Assembly (NCBI RefSeq): GCF_003255815.1
Contig: NC_037680.1
Coordinates: forward strand, 13,724,995-13,788,994
DNA length: 64,000 nucleotides
Origin: Theropithecus gelada
Taxonomy: Eukaryota > Chordata > Mammalia > Primates > Cercopithecidae
Direction of reading: 5' to 3'
Shown here: one piece after another, positions 26,586-37,672 of the stretch
Position numbering within the stretch: the first letter of the stretch is position 1
How the letters are laid out: each line of letters begins with the position of its first letter
The notes under the pieces: generated by a model
What the model was told of the DNA's origin: nothing
What the model saw: only the letters and a program-made list of their open reading frames with translations
The model's database searches: none
Translations under genes and position numbers: made by a program

Positions 26586-26879
26586 GGCCGGAGGTGGTGG
26601 CTCACGCTTGCGATCCCAGCCCTCTGGGACGCTGAAGCAGGTGGATCACTTGAGGTCAGGAGTTCATGACCAGCCTGGCCAACATGGCGAAACCCTTTTT
26701 CTACTGAAAATACAAAAATTAGCCAGGCATGGTGGTGCACGCCTGTAATCCCAGCTGCTGGGGAGGCTGAGGCAGGAGAATCACTTGAACCCAGGACATG
26801 AAGGTTGCAGCGAGCCGAGATTGAGCCACTGCCCTCCAGCCTGGGCAACAGAGTGAGACTCCATCTCAAAAAAAAAAAA
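26586..26879 (+). mobile_element. Alu inserted in L1
   Basis: Complete body starting ggccggaggtggtggctcac with A tail. The preceding A run (26565-26583) belongs to the insertion site or a target duplication. Confidence 0.95.
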
Positions 26880-27221
26880 GTTTCATGAATTTTTATGATT
26901 TTATTTTCAGCGATTTTAGATTTTTCTTCTTTCTAATAGAAGTTTTTAATGCTATGAATTTCTTTTTTTTTTTTTTTTAATGCTGCAACTTTCTAAGCAA
27001 CATTTTGGTGCTATCCACAAATTTGGATATGTAGCATGTTAGTTATTATTTAGTTTAAAATGTTTTGTTTTTAGGAGGACTTTTTATGACCCATGACTTA
27101 CTTAGAAGTATGTTATTTAATTTCCAAATATTTAGGGGCTTTCTAAATACCTTTCGTTATTGATTGCTATTTTAATTATATGTGGTCAGAGAGCTCACTC
27201 TTTAAGATTTCAGTGTTTTGA
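26880..27221 (-). mobile_element. old L1 ORF2 fragment, antisense (continued)
   Basis: gcaacattttggtgctatcc-type text and tatgtggtcagagagctcac are L1-like on the minus strand. Confidence 0.75.
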
Positions 27222-27455
27222 GCCGGACACAGTAGCTTATGTCTGTAATCCCAGCACTTTGGGAGGCCAAGATGGGCAGATCACTTGAGGTCAGGAGTTT
27301 GAGACCAACTTTGCCAACATGGTGAAACCCCATCTCTAATAAAAATACAAAAATTAGCTGGGCATGCTGGTGTGCACCTGTAATCCTAGCTTCTCGTGAG
27401 CGTGAGGCAGGAGAATTATTTGAACCCGGTAGGCAGAGGTTGCAGTGAGCTGAGA
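27222..27455 (+). mobile_element. 3'-truncated Alu
   Basis: Starts agccggacacagtagcttat and ends at gttgcagtgagctgag, without the last 45 nt and without an A tail. Confidence 0.93.
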
Positions 27456-27846
27456 ATTCGTGTTCTAATATTTTAGTGTTATGTGTTTTTTTGTTCAGGA
27501 TTTTTTTGTGAGGCAGGGCATTTTGATTTTTTTATTGAAATTCACATAATATAAAATTAACCATTTAACCATTTTTATGTGAACATTTTAGTTGCATTTA
27601 GTACATATTCACAGTGTTGTACAACCACCACTTCTGTTTGGTTCCAAAACATTTTCATCACTCCAAAAGGAAACCCCATACCTGTTAGCAGTTGCTACTT
27701 ATTGCCCCATTTCCCAGCCTCTGGCAACCACCAGTCTGCTTCTGTCTCCTGTGGATTTACCTGTTCTGAATAGTTGATATTAATGGAATCAGGCGACCTG
27801 TTACCTTTTGTGTCTGACTTAATTCACTTAACATAATATTTGCAAA
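27456..27846 (-). mobile_element. old L1 3' region, antisense
   Basis: taaaattaaccatttaacc, gtgttgtacaaccaccactt and cagcctctggcaaccaccag are reversed 3' region words of old L1 elements, the same part as at the window start. Confidence 0.85.
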
Positions 27847-27958
27847 GTTGTAGCTTAGGCCTGCGCCACATTGTAGCTTAGGCCCGTGCCACATTGTAGC
27901 TTAGGCCTGTGCGCTCGCACACACACACACATGCACACACACACACACACACACACAC
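27847..27958 (+). repeat. three 25-bp tandem units plus (CA)n
   Basis: The unit ttgtagcttaggcctgtgcc is repeated three times, followed by about 25 CA units with one interruption. Confidence 0.9.
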
Positions 27959-28053
27959 AGTGGCACACTATTCATACTTAAAATGTATTCATACTTAAAA
28001 ATCTGTTCACACTATTCATAATTTACTTTTTTATCCATTAATTGAAATTTGGA

Positions 28054-28136
28054 ATCTTTTCTTTTCTTTTCTTTTCTTTTCTTTCTTTCTTTCTTTCTCT
28101 TTCTTTCTTTTTTGTTTGTTTATTTATTTATTTATT
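28054..28136 (+). repeat. (TTTC)n / (TTTA)n microsatellite
   Basis: cttttcttttcttttctttt then tttatttatttattt, the expanded reversed tail of the next Alu. Confidence 0.95.
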
Positions 28137-28420
28137 TTGAGATAGAGTCTCTCTTTGTTGCCCAGGCTGGAATGCAGTGGTGTGATCTCGGCTCACTGCA
28201 ACCTCCACCTGCCAGGTTCAAGCAATTCTCCTGCCTCAGCCTCCCGAGTAGCTGGGATTACAGGCATGAGCCACCATACCCAGCTAATTTTTGTATTTTT
28301 AATAGAGACAGTGTTTCACCATTTTGACCAGGCTGGTCTGGAACTCCAGACCTCAAGTGATCCGCCCACCTCGGCCTCCCAAAGTACTGGGATTACAGGC
28401 ATGAGCCACCACACGTGGCC
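28137..28420 (-). mobile_element. Alu (AluS-like)
   Basis: Complete reversed body after the pyrimidine tail. Target duplication aaatttgga on both sides. Confidence 0.96.
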
Positions 28421-28548
28421 AAAATTTGGAGTGTTTTCATCTTTTGTTTCTGTAAATAGTGCTGTTTTCAATATGTAGGTACATGTATTTTTTTAATACC
28501 TGTTTTCAGTTTTTTGGAGTATGTGTGTATATGTATTAAATGTATGTC

Positions 28549-28583
<35 letters not shown>

Positions 28584-29827
28584 TTGTCTTTTTATTATTG
28601 AGCTAAGAGCTCTTTATGTATTCTGGATACTAGACCCTTGTCAGATAAGTGATATGCAATTATTTTGACTCATTCTGTAAAATTGTCTTTTTAGTTTCTT
28701 AATAATGTTCTTTGATGGATAAAAGTTTTTTAATTTTGGTAAAGTTCACTTCATCCATCTTTTTCTTTTATTTCTCGTGCTTGTGGTGTCATATCTAAGA
28801 ATTTGTTGCCAAAACAAAGGTCACGAAAATGTAGTCCTGTCTTTTAAGTGCTTTGTTTTTAGCTCCTAGGTCATTTATTTATCCATTTTGAGTTAATTTT
28901 TGAATATGGTGTGAGGCAAGAGTTCATCTTCATTCTTTTTCAAGTATATATCTGGTTATTCTAGCATTATTTGTTGAAGATACTTTTCTTTCCCCATTAA
29001 ATAACCTTGGAATCCCTGTCAAATATCCATTGACCATAAATGTAAGGTTTTTTTCCTGGGCTTTCACTTTTACCACATTATGTATTTCTACCCTTTTGCC
29101 AGTACTACATTGTTTTCATTGCTGTGGCTTTGTAGTAACTTTTAAAAATGGAAAGAGTGAGTACTCCTACTCTGTTCTTCTTCAAAATTGTTTTTAGTAT
29201 TCAGGCTTCTTGCGGTTCCATATGAATTTGAGAATGGGCTTTTCTGTTTCTGCAAAAAAAGACCATTGGCGTGTTGATAGGTATTGCGTGGAATATGTAG
29301 ATCTCTTTGATATTATTGCCATACTGACTATTAAATTTTCCAGTCTTAAATGAGCATGGGGTGTTTTTTCATTTACTCTGGTCATCATTGATTTCATATT
29401 CTATTGTTTTGGGACTTGTCTATTTCCCTGTTCTATCAGTTTTTTATAGTATTTGAAGCTATATTAAGCAATTTATATTTATCATGTCTTCCTGATATAT
29501 TGACATAATGTTTTTCTCTGTCTCTAATAGTATTTCTTGAAACCTATTTTATCTGACATTATAGAGTGTCATTCTTTTGAGTAACAGTTAAATGGTATGT
29601 CTTTTTCTACCTTACTTGCAACCCCTATATTTAAAATGTCTTTCATTTATGGTTATTAGTTGGGTTCTGCCTCTTTATACAATGATTTCAGTGTCATTAG
29701 ACCCTTTAAATTTAATGTATTTTTGACATAGTTAGATTCAGGTATGCCACATTGCTATTTTTTTTATTTGCCCTATCTGTATTTTATTCTACTTTCCTGC
29801 ATTTTATATTATTTGAACTTTTTTAAA
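28421..29827 (-). mobile_element. old L1, antisense, long segment
   Basis: ttctggatactagacccttg, aacaaaggtcacgaaaatgt, ccatatgaatttgagaatgg and ggtattgcgtggaatatgta are reversed words of old L1 elements. A TG/TA microsatellite lies at 28549-28582. The element seems to continue beyond the U6 pseudogene. Confidence 0.88.
28549..28582 (+). repeat. (TG)n(TA)n microsatellite
   Basis: tctgtgtgtgtgtgtgtgtg then tatatatatatat, within the L1 segment. Confidence 0.93.
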
Positions 29828-29933
29828 ATAATATTGAATACTTTACGAATTTCTGTGTCATCCTTGTGCAGTGTCCATGCTAATCTTCTCTGTATTGTTC
29901 CAATTTTATTATATGTGCTGCCGAAGTGAGCAT
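29828..29933 (-). pseudogene. U6 snRNA pseudogene
   Basis: Read on the minus strand from 29933, the sequence follows U6 snRNA from its 5' end (a gctcacttcggcagcacata-like start) through aattggaacaatacagagaa and gattagcatggacactgcac to a degenerate end near 29828. It covers the full length of about 106 nt with roughly 10-15 substitutions, including one in the first bases and several in the 3' third. The snRNA-type PSE and TATA promoter is not visible upstream. It is embedded in an old antisense L1 segment and is the usual product of L1-mediated retroposition of U6, so it is not expected to be transcribed from its own promoter. Confidence 0.9.
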
Positions 29934-30218
29934 TTCAGTTCACTTTCTTTAGTATTGTCTTTTTAGGTACATCCCCTTGCATTTTCTGAATGTGTTTGTT
30001 TTTCTAGGGACTGTGTTATCTACCTTTATCTACCTTTACCTTATCAAAATCTACTTCAAGTTAATATTGAAATTTCAAGTAAAATGTAGCAGCCTTACAA
30101 CAGTATAATTGCATTCACATTCTCCATCCTATTGCTGTTGTTGCCATATACATTGCATCTCTATATAGTATATACCAAAAATAGTGTTAATCATTTTTGC
30201 CTTAAAAGAGATATTGGC
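29934..30218 (-). mobile_element. probable L1 remainder
   Basis: AT-rich text that seems to continue the antisense L1 after the U6 pseudogene. Weak similarity only. Confidence 0.45.
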
Positions 30219-30219
30219 A

Positions 30220-30359
30220 GCCGGGCACAGTGGCTCACGCCTGTAATTCCAACACTTTGGGAGGCTGAGGCAGGCAGATCACTTGAGGTCAGGAGTTCGA
30301 GACCAGCCTGACCAACATGGTGAAACCCCATCTCTACTAAAAATACAAAAAAAAAATTA
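30220..30359 (+). mobile_element. outer Alu, left part
   Basis: An AluS-like left monomer from agccgggcacagtggctcac to the middle A-rich linker, where a younger Alu is inserted. The right part resumes at 30650. Confidence 0.95.
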
Positions 30360-30649
30360 GGCCGGGCGCGGTGGCTCAAGCCTGTAATCCCAGCACTTTG
30401 GGAGGCTGAGACGGGCGGATCACGAGGTCAGGAGATCGAGACCATCCTGGCTAACACAGTGAAACCCCGTCTCTACTAAAAAATACAAAAAACTAGCCAG
30501 GCGAGGTGGTGGGCACCTGTAGTCCCAGCTACTCAGGAGGCTGAGGCAGGAGAATGGCGTAAACCCGGGAGGCGGAGCTTGCAGTGAGCCGAGATCCGGC
30601 CACTGCACTCCAGCCTGGGCAACAGAGCCAGACTCTGTCTCAAAAAAAA
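30360..30649 (+). mobile_element. young AluY of Old World monkey type, nested
   Basis: Almost unmutated. It has ggctcaagcctgtaatccc, gagacgggcggatcacgag, gcgtaaacccgggaggcgga and gccgagatccggccactgca. The gtaaac and gatccggcc variants are those I know from cercopithecoid AluYR subfamilies, not from human AluY. Inserted in the A-rich linker of an older Alu with an A-rich target duplication ending ttag. Confidence 0.9.
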
Positions 30650-30820
30650 AAAAAAAAAATTAGCCAGGCATGGTGGCAGGCACCTATAATCCCAGCTACC
30701 TTGGGAGGCTGAGGCACGAGAATTGCTTGAACCTGGGTGGCAGAGGTTGCGATGAGAGGTTGAGATCATGCCACTGCACTTCTGGGCCACAGAGCGAGAC
30801 TCCATCTCAATTTTAAAAAG
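30650..30820 (+). mobile_element. outer Alu, right part
   Basis: Continues attagccaggcatggtggca to agactccatctcaattttaa, with deletions near the end. Confidence 0.93.
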
Positions 30821-30831
30821 AGAGAGATACT

Positions 30832-31098
30832 GGCCAGGCACAGTGGCTCAAGCCTGTAATCCTAGCACTTTGGGAGGCCAAGATGTGTGGATCACTTGAG
30901 GTCAGGAGTTGGAAACCAGCCTGGCCAACATGGTGAAACCCCATCTCTACTAAAAATACCAAAAAAAAAAAAAACATAGCCAGGTGTGGTGGCAGGCACC
31001 TGTAATCCCAGCTACTCAGGAGACTGAGGCAGGAGAATTGCTTAAACCTGGAAATTGGAAGTTGCAGTAAACTGAGATTGCACCACTTTACTCCAGCC
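30832..31098 (+). mobile_element. 3'-truncated Alu
   Basis: Complete up to caccactttactccagccaa, then a short triplication of ccaaatcc-like text and no A tail. Confidence 0.92.
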
Positions 31099-31572
31099 AA
31101 ATCCAAATCCAGCCAAATAAGAAAGATATCTTCTTTAATTAAAGGAATATAAACTCAGGATTTAGATTACTTTCTGATACCTCCAGGAACAGTTAAGGGA
31201 TCCTGTATGTATTGTGTCTATTTTAATGCTTCAAAGACAGGAGATCTACAGTAAATTTGAGAGATTCTTGGCTAAAAACTAACCTAGGAATGTTACACCT
31301 GGCTGGTTTTCAGATGAGATGAGCACTCTTTAAGATCACCACAGATCTGTGTTCTTTTTACAAATAACCCAATCAGAAGAGCAGAGTGTGAGCGAGCCCA
31401 TGACACTGTTGAAGTTAACTTACCCACGTGCTTCTATAATACCGGATTGGGTGTTTATTCTTCACCCCAAACAAGGTCAGATTAAGAGAACTTCATAACT
31501 AATAGTAATAGCTCTGGAAGGAAAAATAAATCAAGATAGTCTTGATGGCATTTTAATTTGCATTAGAAATAT
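31099..31572. other. intron, no feature recognised
   Basis: Less AT-rich than its surroundings (acccaatcagaagagcagag region) but no family recognised. Confidence 0.5.
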
Positions 31573-31842
31573 GGTCATGCATCATTTAATGATAGAGATA
31601 CTTTCTGAGAAATGCATCTCTAGTGGGTTTTGTCATTATGTGAATGTCACAAAGTGTATTTGCACACACCTAGATGGTGTAGCCCTCTACACACCTAGGT
31701 TATATGGTATAGCCTATGAGCTACAAACCTATACAACATGTTACTGTACTAAATACTGTAGGCAGTTATATAACAATGATAAGTATTTGTGTATCTAAAC
31801 ATATGTAAACCGAAAAGGTACGGTAAAAATATGATATAAAAG

Positions 31843-32150
31843 TTTTTTGGTTTTGTTTTTTTTTTTTGAGATGGAGTCTTGCTCTGCCGCCAGGCTGGAG
31901 TTCAGTGGTAAGAACTTAGCTCACCACAACCTCCGCCTCCCTGGTTCAAGTGATTCTACTGCCTCAGCCCCTGAGTAGCTGAGACTACAAGGCACGTGCC
32001 ACACCACAACGCCCGGCTGACTTTTTGTATGTTTAGGAGAGACGGGGTTTGACTTTGTTGGCCAGGCTGATAAACTCGTAACCTCGTGATCTGCCTGCCT
32101 CGGCCTCCAAAAGTGCTGGGATTAACAGGCGTGAGCAACTGCACCCAGCC
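31843..32150 (-). mobile_element. Alu inside the Tigger remnant
   Basis: T tail with ttttggttttgttttttttt, complete reversed body to gcacccagcc. Site duplication aaaag-t-rich. Confidence 0.95.
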
Positions 32151-32721
32151 AAAAGATTTTTTTAAATGGTACACTGATATAGTGCAATTAACCATGTATG
32201 CAGCTTGCAGGACTGTAAGTTGTTCTAGGTGAGTCAGTGAGTGGTGAGTGAATGTGATGGCCTGGGACATTTTACTACTGTAGACTTCATAAACACTCTT
32301 CACTTAGGCTACACTTAATTTATGTAATACATTTTTCTTTCTTCAATAATAAACTAAGCTTACAGTAACTTTATAAACGTTTTAATTCTTTTCACTTTTT
32401 TATTCTTATGTAATAAAACTTAGCTTAAAACACAAATACATTGTACAGCTATACAGAAATATTTTCTTTATATCCTTATTCTAAAGCTTTTCTTTTATTA
32501 ATTTTTAAATTTTCTTTCTCTTTAATTTTTTTAATTAAAAACTAAGATACAGACGTGCATATTAGCCTAGGCCTACTCAGTTCAGGATCATCAGCATCAT
32601 TGTCTTCCACCTCCACATCTTGTCCCTCTAGAAGGTCTTCAGAGGTGGTAACACATGTGGAGCTGTCATCTCCTATGATAACAATGCCTTCTTCTGAAAT
32701 ACCTCCTGAAAGACCTACCTG

Positions 32722-32742
32722 AGTCTGTGTGTGTGTGTGTGT
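32722..32742 (+). repeat. (TG)n microsatellite
   Basis: gagtctgtgtgtgtgtgtgt next to the Alu tail. Confidence 0.85.
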
Positions 32743-33052
32743 TTGGTTTGGGTTTTGTTTTGGTTTTTTGTTTTTTGTTTTTTGAGACAGGATCTCACTT
32801 TGTCACCCAGGCTGGAATGCAATGGCACGATCTTGGCTCACTGAAGCCTCAACCTCCCAAATTCAAGCAGTTCTCCCACCTCAGCCCCCCAAGTAGCTGG
32901 GACTACAGACACGCGCATCACACCTGGCTAATTTTTGTATTTTTTGTAGAGACAGGGTTTCACCATGTTGCCCAGGCTGGTCTCGAACTCCTGAGCTCAA
33001 GTGATCCACCCAAAGTGCTAGGATTACAGGTGTGAGCCCCTGCCCCCCGGCC
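32743..33052 (-). mobile_element. Alu inside the Tigger remnant
   Basis: Long G-interrupted T tail, reversed body with a short deletion near ccacccaaagtgctagg. Confidence 0.95.
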
Positions 33053-33090
33053 TTGAATCTGTTTTGTAGTTTTTAATAAGTAGCAGGACA

Positions 33091-33382
33091 TTCTTTTTAA
33101 GACAGGCTCTTGCCACTGTCGCTCAGGCTGGAGTGCAGTGGTGCAACCACTGCTCACTTGCAGCTGTGACCTCCTGGGCTCAAGTAATCCCCGACCTCAG
33201 CCTCCGAGTATCCAGGACTACAGGCGTGTGCGCCACCACACCTAGCTATTTTTTTAATTTTCAGTAGTGATAGGGTCTCACTGTGTGGCCCAGCCAGATT
33301 TCGAACTCCTGGGCTCAAGCGATCCTCCCGCCTCAGCCTCCCAAAGGGCTGGGATTACAGGCGTGAGCCGCCAAACCCGGCC
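33091..33382 (-). mobile_element. Alu (AluJ-like) inside the Tigger remnant
   Basis: Reversed body with tcactgtgtggcccagccag and tgacctcctgggctcaagta, old AluJ-type words. Confidence 0.93.
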
Positions 33383-33651
33383 CAGAAGGACTACATTCTA
33401 AAATAATAGTTAAAAATATAGTAAATACATAAACCAATAATAGCCATTTATTATCATTACCAAGTCTTACATACTGTCTGCTATACTTTTAAACAACTGC
33501 TAGCACAGTAGGACTACAGACATGTGAGTGATGTATTATGCTATGACATCGCTGGGTGATAGGAATTTTTCAGCTTCTTTATAATCTTAGGGGGCCGCCA
33601 TCATATATGCAATCTGTCATTAACCAAAATGTCACTTTGTGATACATGACT

Positions 33652-33830
33652 GTATGAGAAAAATTAAAGAATGGAACCAGTATAACTGTGCATTAATGTG
33701 GGAATGGATAAAATAGTTTATACAATGAATGTTCTTCAGCAGTTAAATTGAATGAGCTAGCTGTATATGTTTCAATAAAGAAAGATGTCTCAAAAACAAT
33801 ATGAATTGCAAAATAAGTTTCATGAAGTTA
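33652..33830 (+). mobile_element. old L1 3' fragment (weak)
   Basis: aatggataaaatagtttatac and cagcagttaaattgaatgag resemble old L1 3' regions in sense. Confidence 0.45.
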
Positions 33831-33834
33831 TATG

Positions 33835-34195
33835 TAGTTGAGTTTCCCTTATTTGAAAAGCCTGGGACCAGAAGTTTCAGTTTTTTTTTTTTCTTTGGAT
33901 TTTGGAATATTTGCATATATGCAATGAGATATCTTGGGATAGGGCCCAAAATCTAAAACCAAGTTCATTTGTTTCATATACATCTTATACACACAGCCTT
34001 AAGGTAATATAAGCAATATTTTAAGTAACTTCATGCATGACATAAAGTTTTGACTGTAACCTGTCACATGAGGTCACGTGTGGAGTTTCTTTTTGTGTAC
34101 TAACATGATATGATGCTTTTGGCATCATGTTGGTACTCAGAAAGTTAAAGATTTTGGAGTATTTCAGATTTTGGACATTTGGATTTTTAAAGTGC
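33835..34195 (+). mobile_element. non-autonomous Tigger-class DNA transposon (MER6-like)
   Basis: Begins gagtttcccttatttgaaaa gcctgggaccagaagt and ends with gattttggagtatttcagat, a known arrangement of ccgaaat-type terminal repeats. Middle words such as catcttatacacacagcct fit. The family name is a recollection and the class is surer than the name. Confidence 0.6.
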
Positions 34196-34197
34196 TC

Positions 34198-34511
34198 GGC
34201 CGGGTGCAGTGGCTTATGCCTGTAATCCCAGCACTTTGGGAAGCTGCGGTGGGCAGATCACTTGAGGTCAGGAGTTTGAGACCAGCCTGGCCAACATGGT
34301 GAAACCCCATCTCTACTGAAAATAGAAAAATTAGCCAGGCATGGTGGTGCACACCTATAATCCCAGCTACTCGGGAGGCTGAGGCAGGAGAATTGTTTGA
34401 ACCTGGGAGGCGGAGGTTGTGGTGAGCCGTGATCGCAGCACTACACTCCAGCCTGGGCAACAGAACAAGACTCCACCTCCAAAAAAAAAAAACTAAAAAT
34501 AAATAAAATAC
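34198..34511 (+). mobile_element. Alu (AluS-like)
   Basis: Complete body ggccgggtgcagtggcttat with an A tail turning into AAAT. Lies 390 nt before the exon at 34900. Confidence 0.96.
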
Positions 34512-34899
34512 TAATACATGTAAGGATAATAGATACATAGTAAACAGATATATATAGTAAAATCACCAACTACAGAATAATGGCTTCTACGGAAGTTAAG
34601 AGTAAAGGAAATAGGGTGAGTCTTTAGCTAATTAAGTAATGTTTGGTTTTGTAAGAGATCTGAAGGAAATATGGCAAAAAAATTAAAATCTAAATATGAT
34701 TGGTGACACATTAGTTACCTTTTTATGCATACTGTATGTTTGAATTTTTTTAAAAATTGCAGTTAAATTTAAGAAAAAGCAGTTTTCGGATGATTAGTGC
34801 TAAAAAGAATTATTATTCATTAAACTCTGATCTTCCTCACAGGAAAACATGTAATGCAAGTAAAATTGATTTTTTTTCCCACAATATTTATGATCCTAG

Positions 34900-35023
34900 A
34901 TGCCAGCCTGTTATTGCACTCCAGGCCACTATCACTCCAGCCAACCTCAGTATCGCCCAGTCCCTTCTGTTCATTACAATTCACATCTAAACCAACCACT
35001 GCCACAACCTGCGCAGCAGACAG
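34900..35023 (+). CDS. R3HDM1: R3HDM1 124-nt exon (Cys/His/Tyr-rich start)
   Basis: Acceptor tgatcctag, donor gtgagt. It encodes MPACYCTPGHYHSSQPQYRP and then VPSVHYNSHLNQPLPQPAQQT, leaving one base of Gly. It begins in phase 0. The Met is internal, not a start. The exon lies 9.3 kb after the previous exon and 15.3 kb before the next one, and it opens the intron that hosts miR-128-1. The C-x-C and H-x-H at its start are probably not a metal site because no further ligands follow. Confidence 0.95.
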
Positions 35024-37363
35024 GTGAGTTGTGTTTCTTATGTCATAACTTCTGAGCCATGCTTTTTCCCATCTTCTATTTCAGTATTGCTCTTAAGTAG
35101 TACCTACTCAGTCTCTCAGGATCTCGAATATGTTCATACAAATGAGTTTGCAAACCAGTGAGATTAAAAGAGTGAGCAAATCTCAGCATCCTCTGGAAAG
35201 TACTACAGTGTCAGGTCTACATGCTAAAGGGTTGGGAGTATCTGGGAATATCTTAAGCAGTTTTTTAAGTGGCTGCCATCTCTCATTGCCATTGAAATTG
35301 AAGCTGTCTTTGCAGCCTGATAAATCACCTATGGTAACAGCAAGAGAGGCAAGGCAAGGCAAGATGACTTATCAATAGCTAACCAGAAGCAAAGATCAAA
35401 ACCGCCTAACTTGGATTGAGAACCCTAGTCTAGGGATGATATTTTGATCTTTTAGTAAGTATGCCTTTGAAAGAAATGATGTACTTAGCATATTTTCTGT
35501 GTTTTGCTTTTCAGTTTGTTGATTGATAGTGAAAAGTATTTTTAAACAAAATACAATCTAAGGCCACTTAAATGAAATTTATTAAAACTCAGCATTGTTT
35601 TTGTTTTAGCACTCTGCAGATTGTCTTCAAGCATTCAGTGAAAACAATTTTGATCTCAGTGTATAAAACTATCTTACTGATTTTTTAATGAACTCATTTC
35701 TCTATATGCTTCTCACCTAGATGTGTACTTCCCAGATGTTTAATAAGGTATTTATTCAGCCTTTTATAACTCTAGGAGTTGAAGTAGAATTTTATCATTG
35801 GTTTCTTTAGAGCTTTCTTAACTGCTTTTCACTATTGGAGGCTCCCAGACTATGTGAGTGTGACTCACTGAGGAACCCATAACCTCCACCTCCACTGAGG
35901 CTGTTTACTACTCTTGATATTGTGTGAAACTCTTCAGGGTTACCACCAGTTTAGGAGAAGCATCTCTGCACTGGCCCATCTGGTGAATAGTAGTCATACT
36001 TCTCTTTACTGTTGCAGTCTTCAGTGATCAGTGTGACTCACTAACTTTCTTTGCTAGATATAGTTCATGCTTAGCGTAGCCATGCAGGATAACTTCCAGG
36101 TCCTTAATCTGGTACCCTTAGGAGTTGTCTCGTGGTTAGTTTACAGGTTCTCCCCTTTTTAATATGTTACTAGCCTTGTATGTACCTGTGACAAATGTTC
36201 TTCCAAAGAATGTTGAATACAAACATTCGTCATTTTAGCCAAGTTAGAACTGTAGTTCCAAGCTACCTAAAATTTAATAATACAGTCCACATCAAATAAT
36301 GTAACTAGTATATGATATAATTTCAAAAGGTATCAAAAATTATTCTCTATTCGTGGGAACATTGGTTGTGATACTGCTCATTAGCTGGTACTGCTCATTA
36401 GCTTTATATACATTGGTGTTTTATTCAGAAACAATTTTCTGAATTTTTCTGGACCTCAAGTAATATAATTTTCATTTTTTTTTCTGATTTTTGTCTTCCA
36501 AAATTATAACACAGACTGTACCTGATGCCATAATAAAGAAATGTACCTTTATGCTACTCATTTAAATATCCTTGTGTGTGACTAATTAACTTAATTCTTT
36601 AGTACATCCTAGGCAGGCAAAAATCCTTTGTTCTGTATTTGTGTTAGCTTACTAATTTTGTTCTTCAACGTGGCAAAATTTTTATCCCTCTCCATGGTCA
36701 AACTGCCTGTAAAATCACTTTCAATCTCAAATTGGGACTAGTGTGCAAGTACAATTGCCTCTCTGCAAAAAAAAAAAAAAAAAAAAAAAAGACACTTAAT
36801 GGAATACAACTAAATATGCCTGATCAGGGGTAAAAACATCTATGTGACAGATAGCATGTGTTTATTATTGGTGATATTTAATTGTGGGGTTTTCTCTGAT
36901 GCTAGTTATGATGAGAAGGAAGAAACAATCAGATTGCATCTGAATAGTGCTACAGGCGCAAAAAAGAGAATCGTGTCTTTGAAAAATGTTTGACATTGTA
37001 TTTGACTCTTTTGAGTCAGTCATAATATAGTAAAAACTAGACTTGTCCTTTCAGCTATTTTATATAGTATCCTCTTAACTTACAGCTTAAGTTAGTTGAC
37101 TCATTCAGTTTGAAGAATAAAAGGAATAAATCCTCAAAACATTCTTATCTAAAAGAGAAAGGAATTTTGTTATGCTAATAAGTATCATAGATAATTTTCC
37201 TTTAAAGAAAAGTTCAGCAGTGCCAGTGCCAACTATTGTGTTGGTAATTGTATTGAATCTTTTCATAGAATTAGTGGGGATTTTAACTCTTTTTTAAAAG
37301 TTGTAATCTAAAGACTTTTTTATAGTTAGCTCATCGTTAATTTTTATGTCAAAACTTGCAGAA
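35024..37363. other. start of miR-128-1 host intron, no repeat recognised
   Basis: 2.3 kb. A 24-nt A run lies at 36767-36790. No exon or RNA gene found. Parts may be unique conserved intron. Confidence 0.6.
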
Positions 37364-37672
37364 GGCCAGGCGTGGTGGCTAACACCCTGTAATCCCACCA
37401 CTCTGGGAGGCCGAGGCGGGTGGATCATCTGAGGTCAGGAGTTTGAGACCAGCCTAGCCAACATTATGCCACCCTGTGTCTACTTTAAAAATACAAAAAA
37501 AAAAAATTAGCCAGGCGTGGTGGCGCACACCTGTAATCCCAGCTACTTGGGAGGCTGAGGCAGGAGAATCATTTGAACCTGGAAGGCGGAGGTTCCAGTG
37601 AGCCGAGATGGCGCCTCTGCACTCCAGCCTGGGCAACAGAGTGAGACTCAGTCTCAAAATAAAAAAAAAAAA
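37364..37672 (+). mobile_element. Alu (AluS-like)
   Basis: Complete body ggccaggcgtggtggctaac with A tail. The last Alu before miR-128-1. Confidence 0.96.

Larger units (their letters stand above)
31573..33651 (-). mobile_element. Tigger-type DNA transposon remnant (MER44/Tigger7-like) split by three Alus
   Basis: The left end gtcatgcatcatttaatgat and the right end (reverse complement cagtcatgtatcacaaagtg) form degenerate terminal inverted repeats. tatatggtatagcctatgag and catgttactgtactaaatac are typical internal words. Read on the minus strand, 32560-32720 codes for an acidic segment (EDLLEGQDVEVEDNDADDPE-like), the expected C terminus of a pogo/Tigger transposase, so the element lies in minus orientation. 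Three antisense Alus at 31843, 32742 and 33091 interrupt it. No intact open frame survives. The exact subfamily is from memory. Confidence 0.75.

Noticed and set aside
29694..29929. 61-codon + strand open frame over the U6 pseudogene
   Set aside because: Explained entirely by antisense L1 and U6 sequence.
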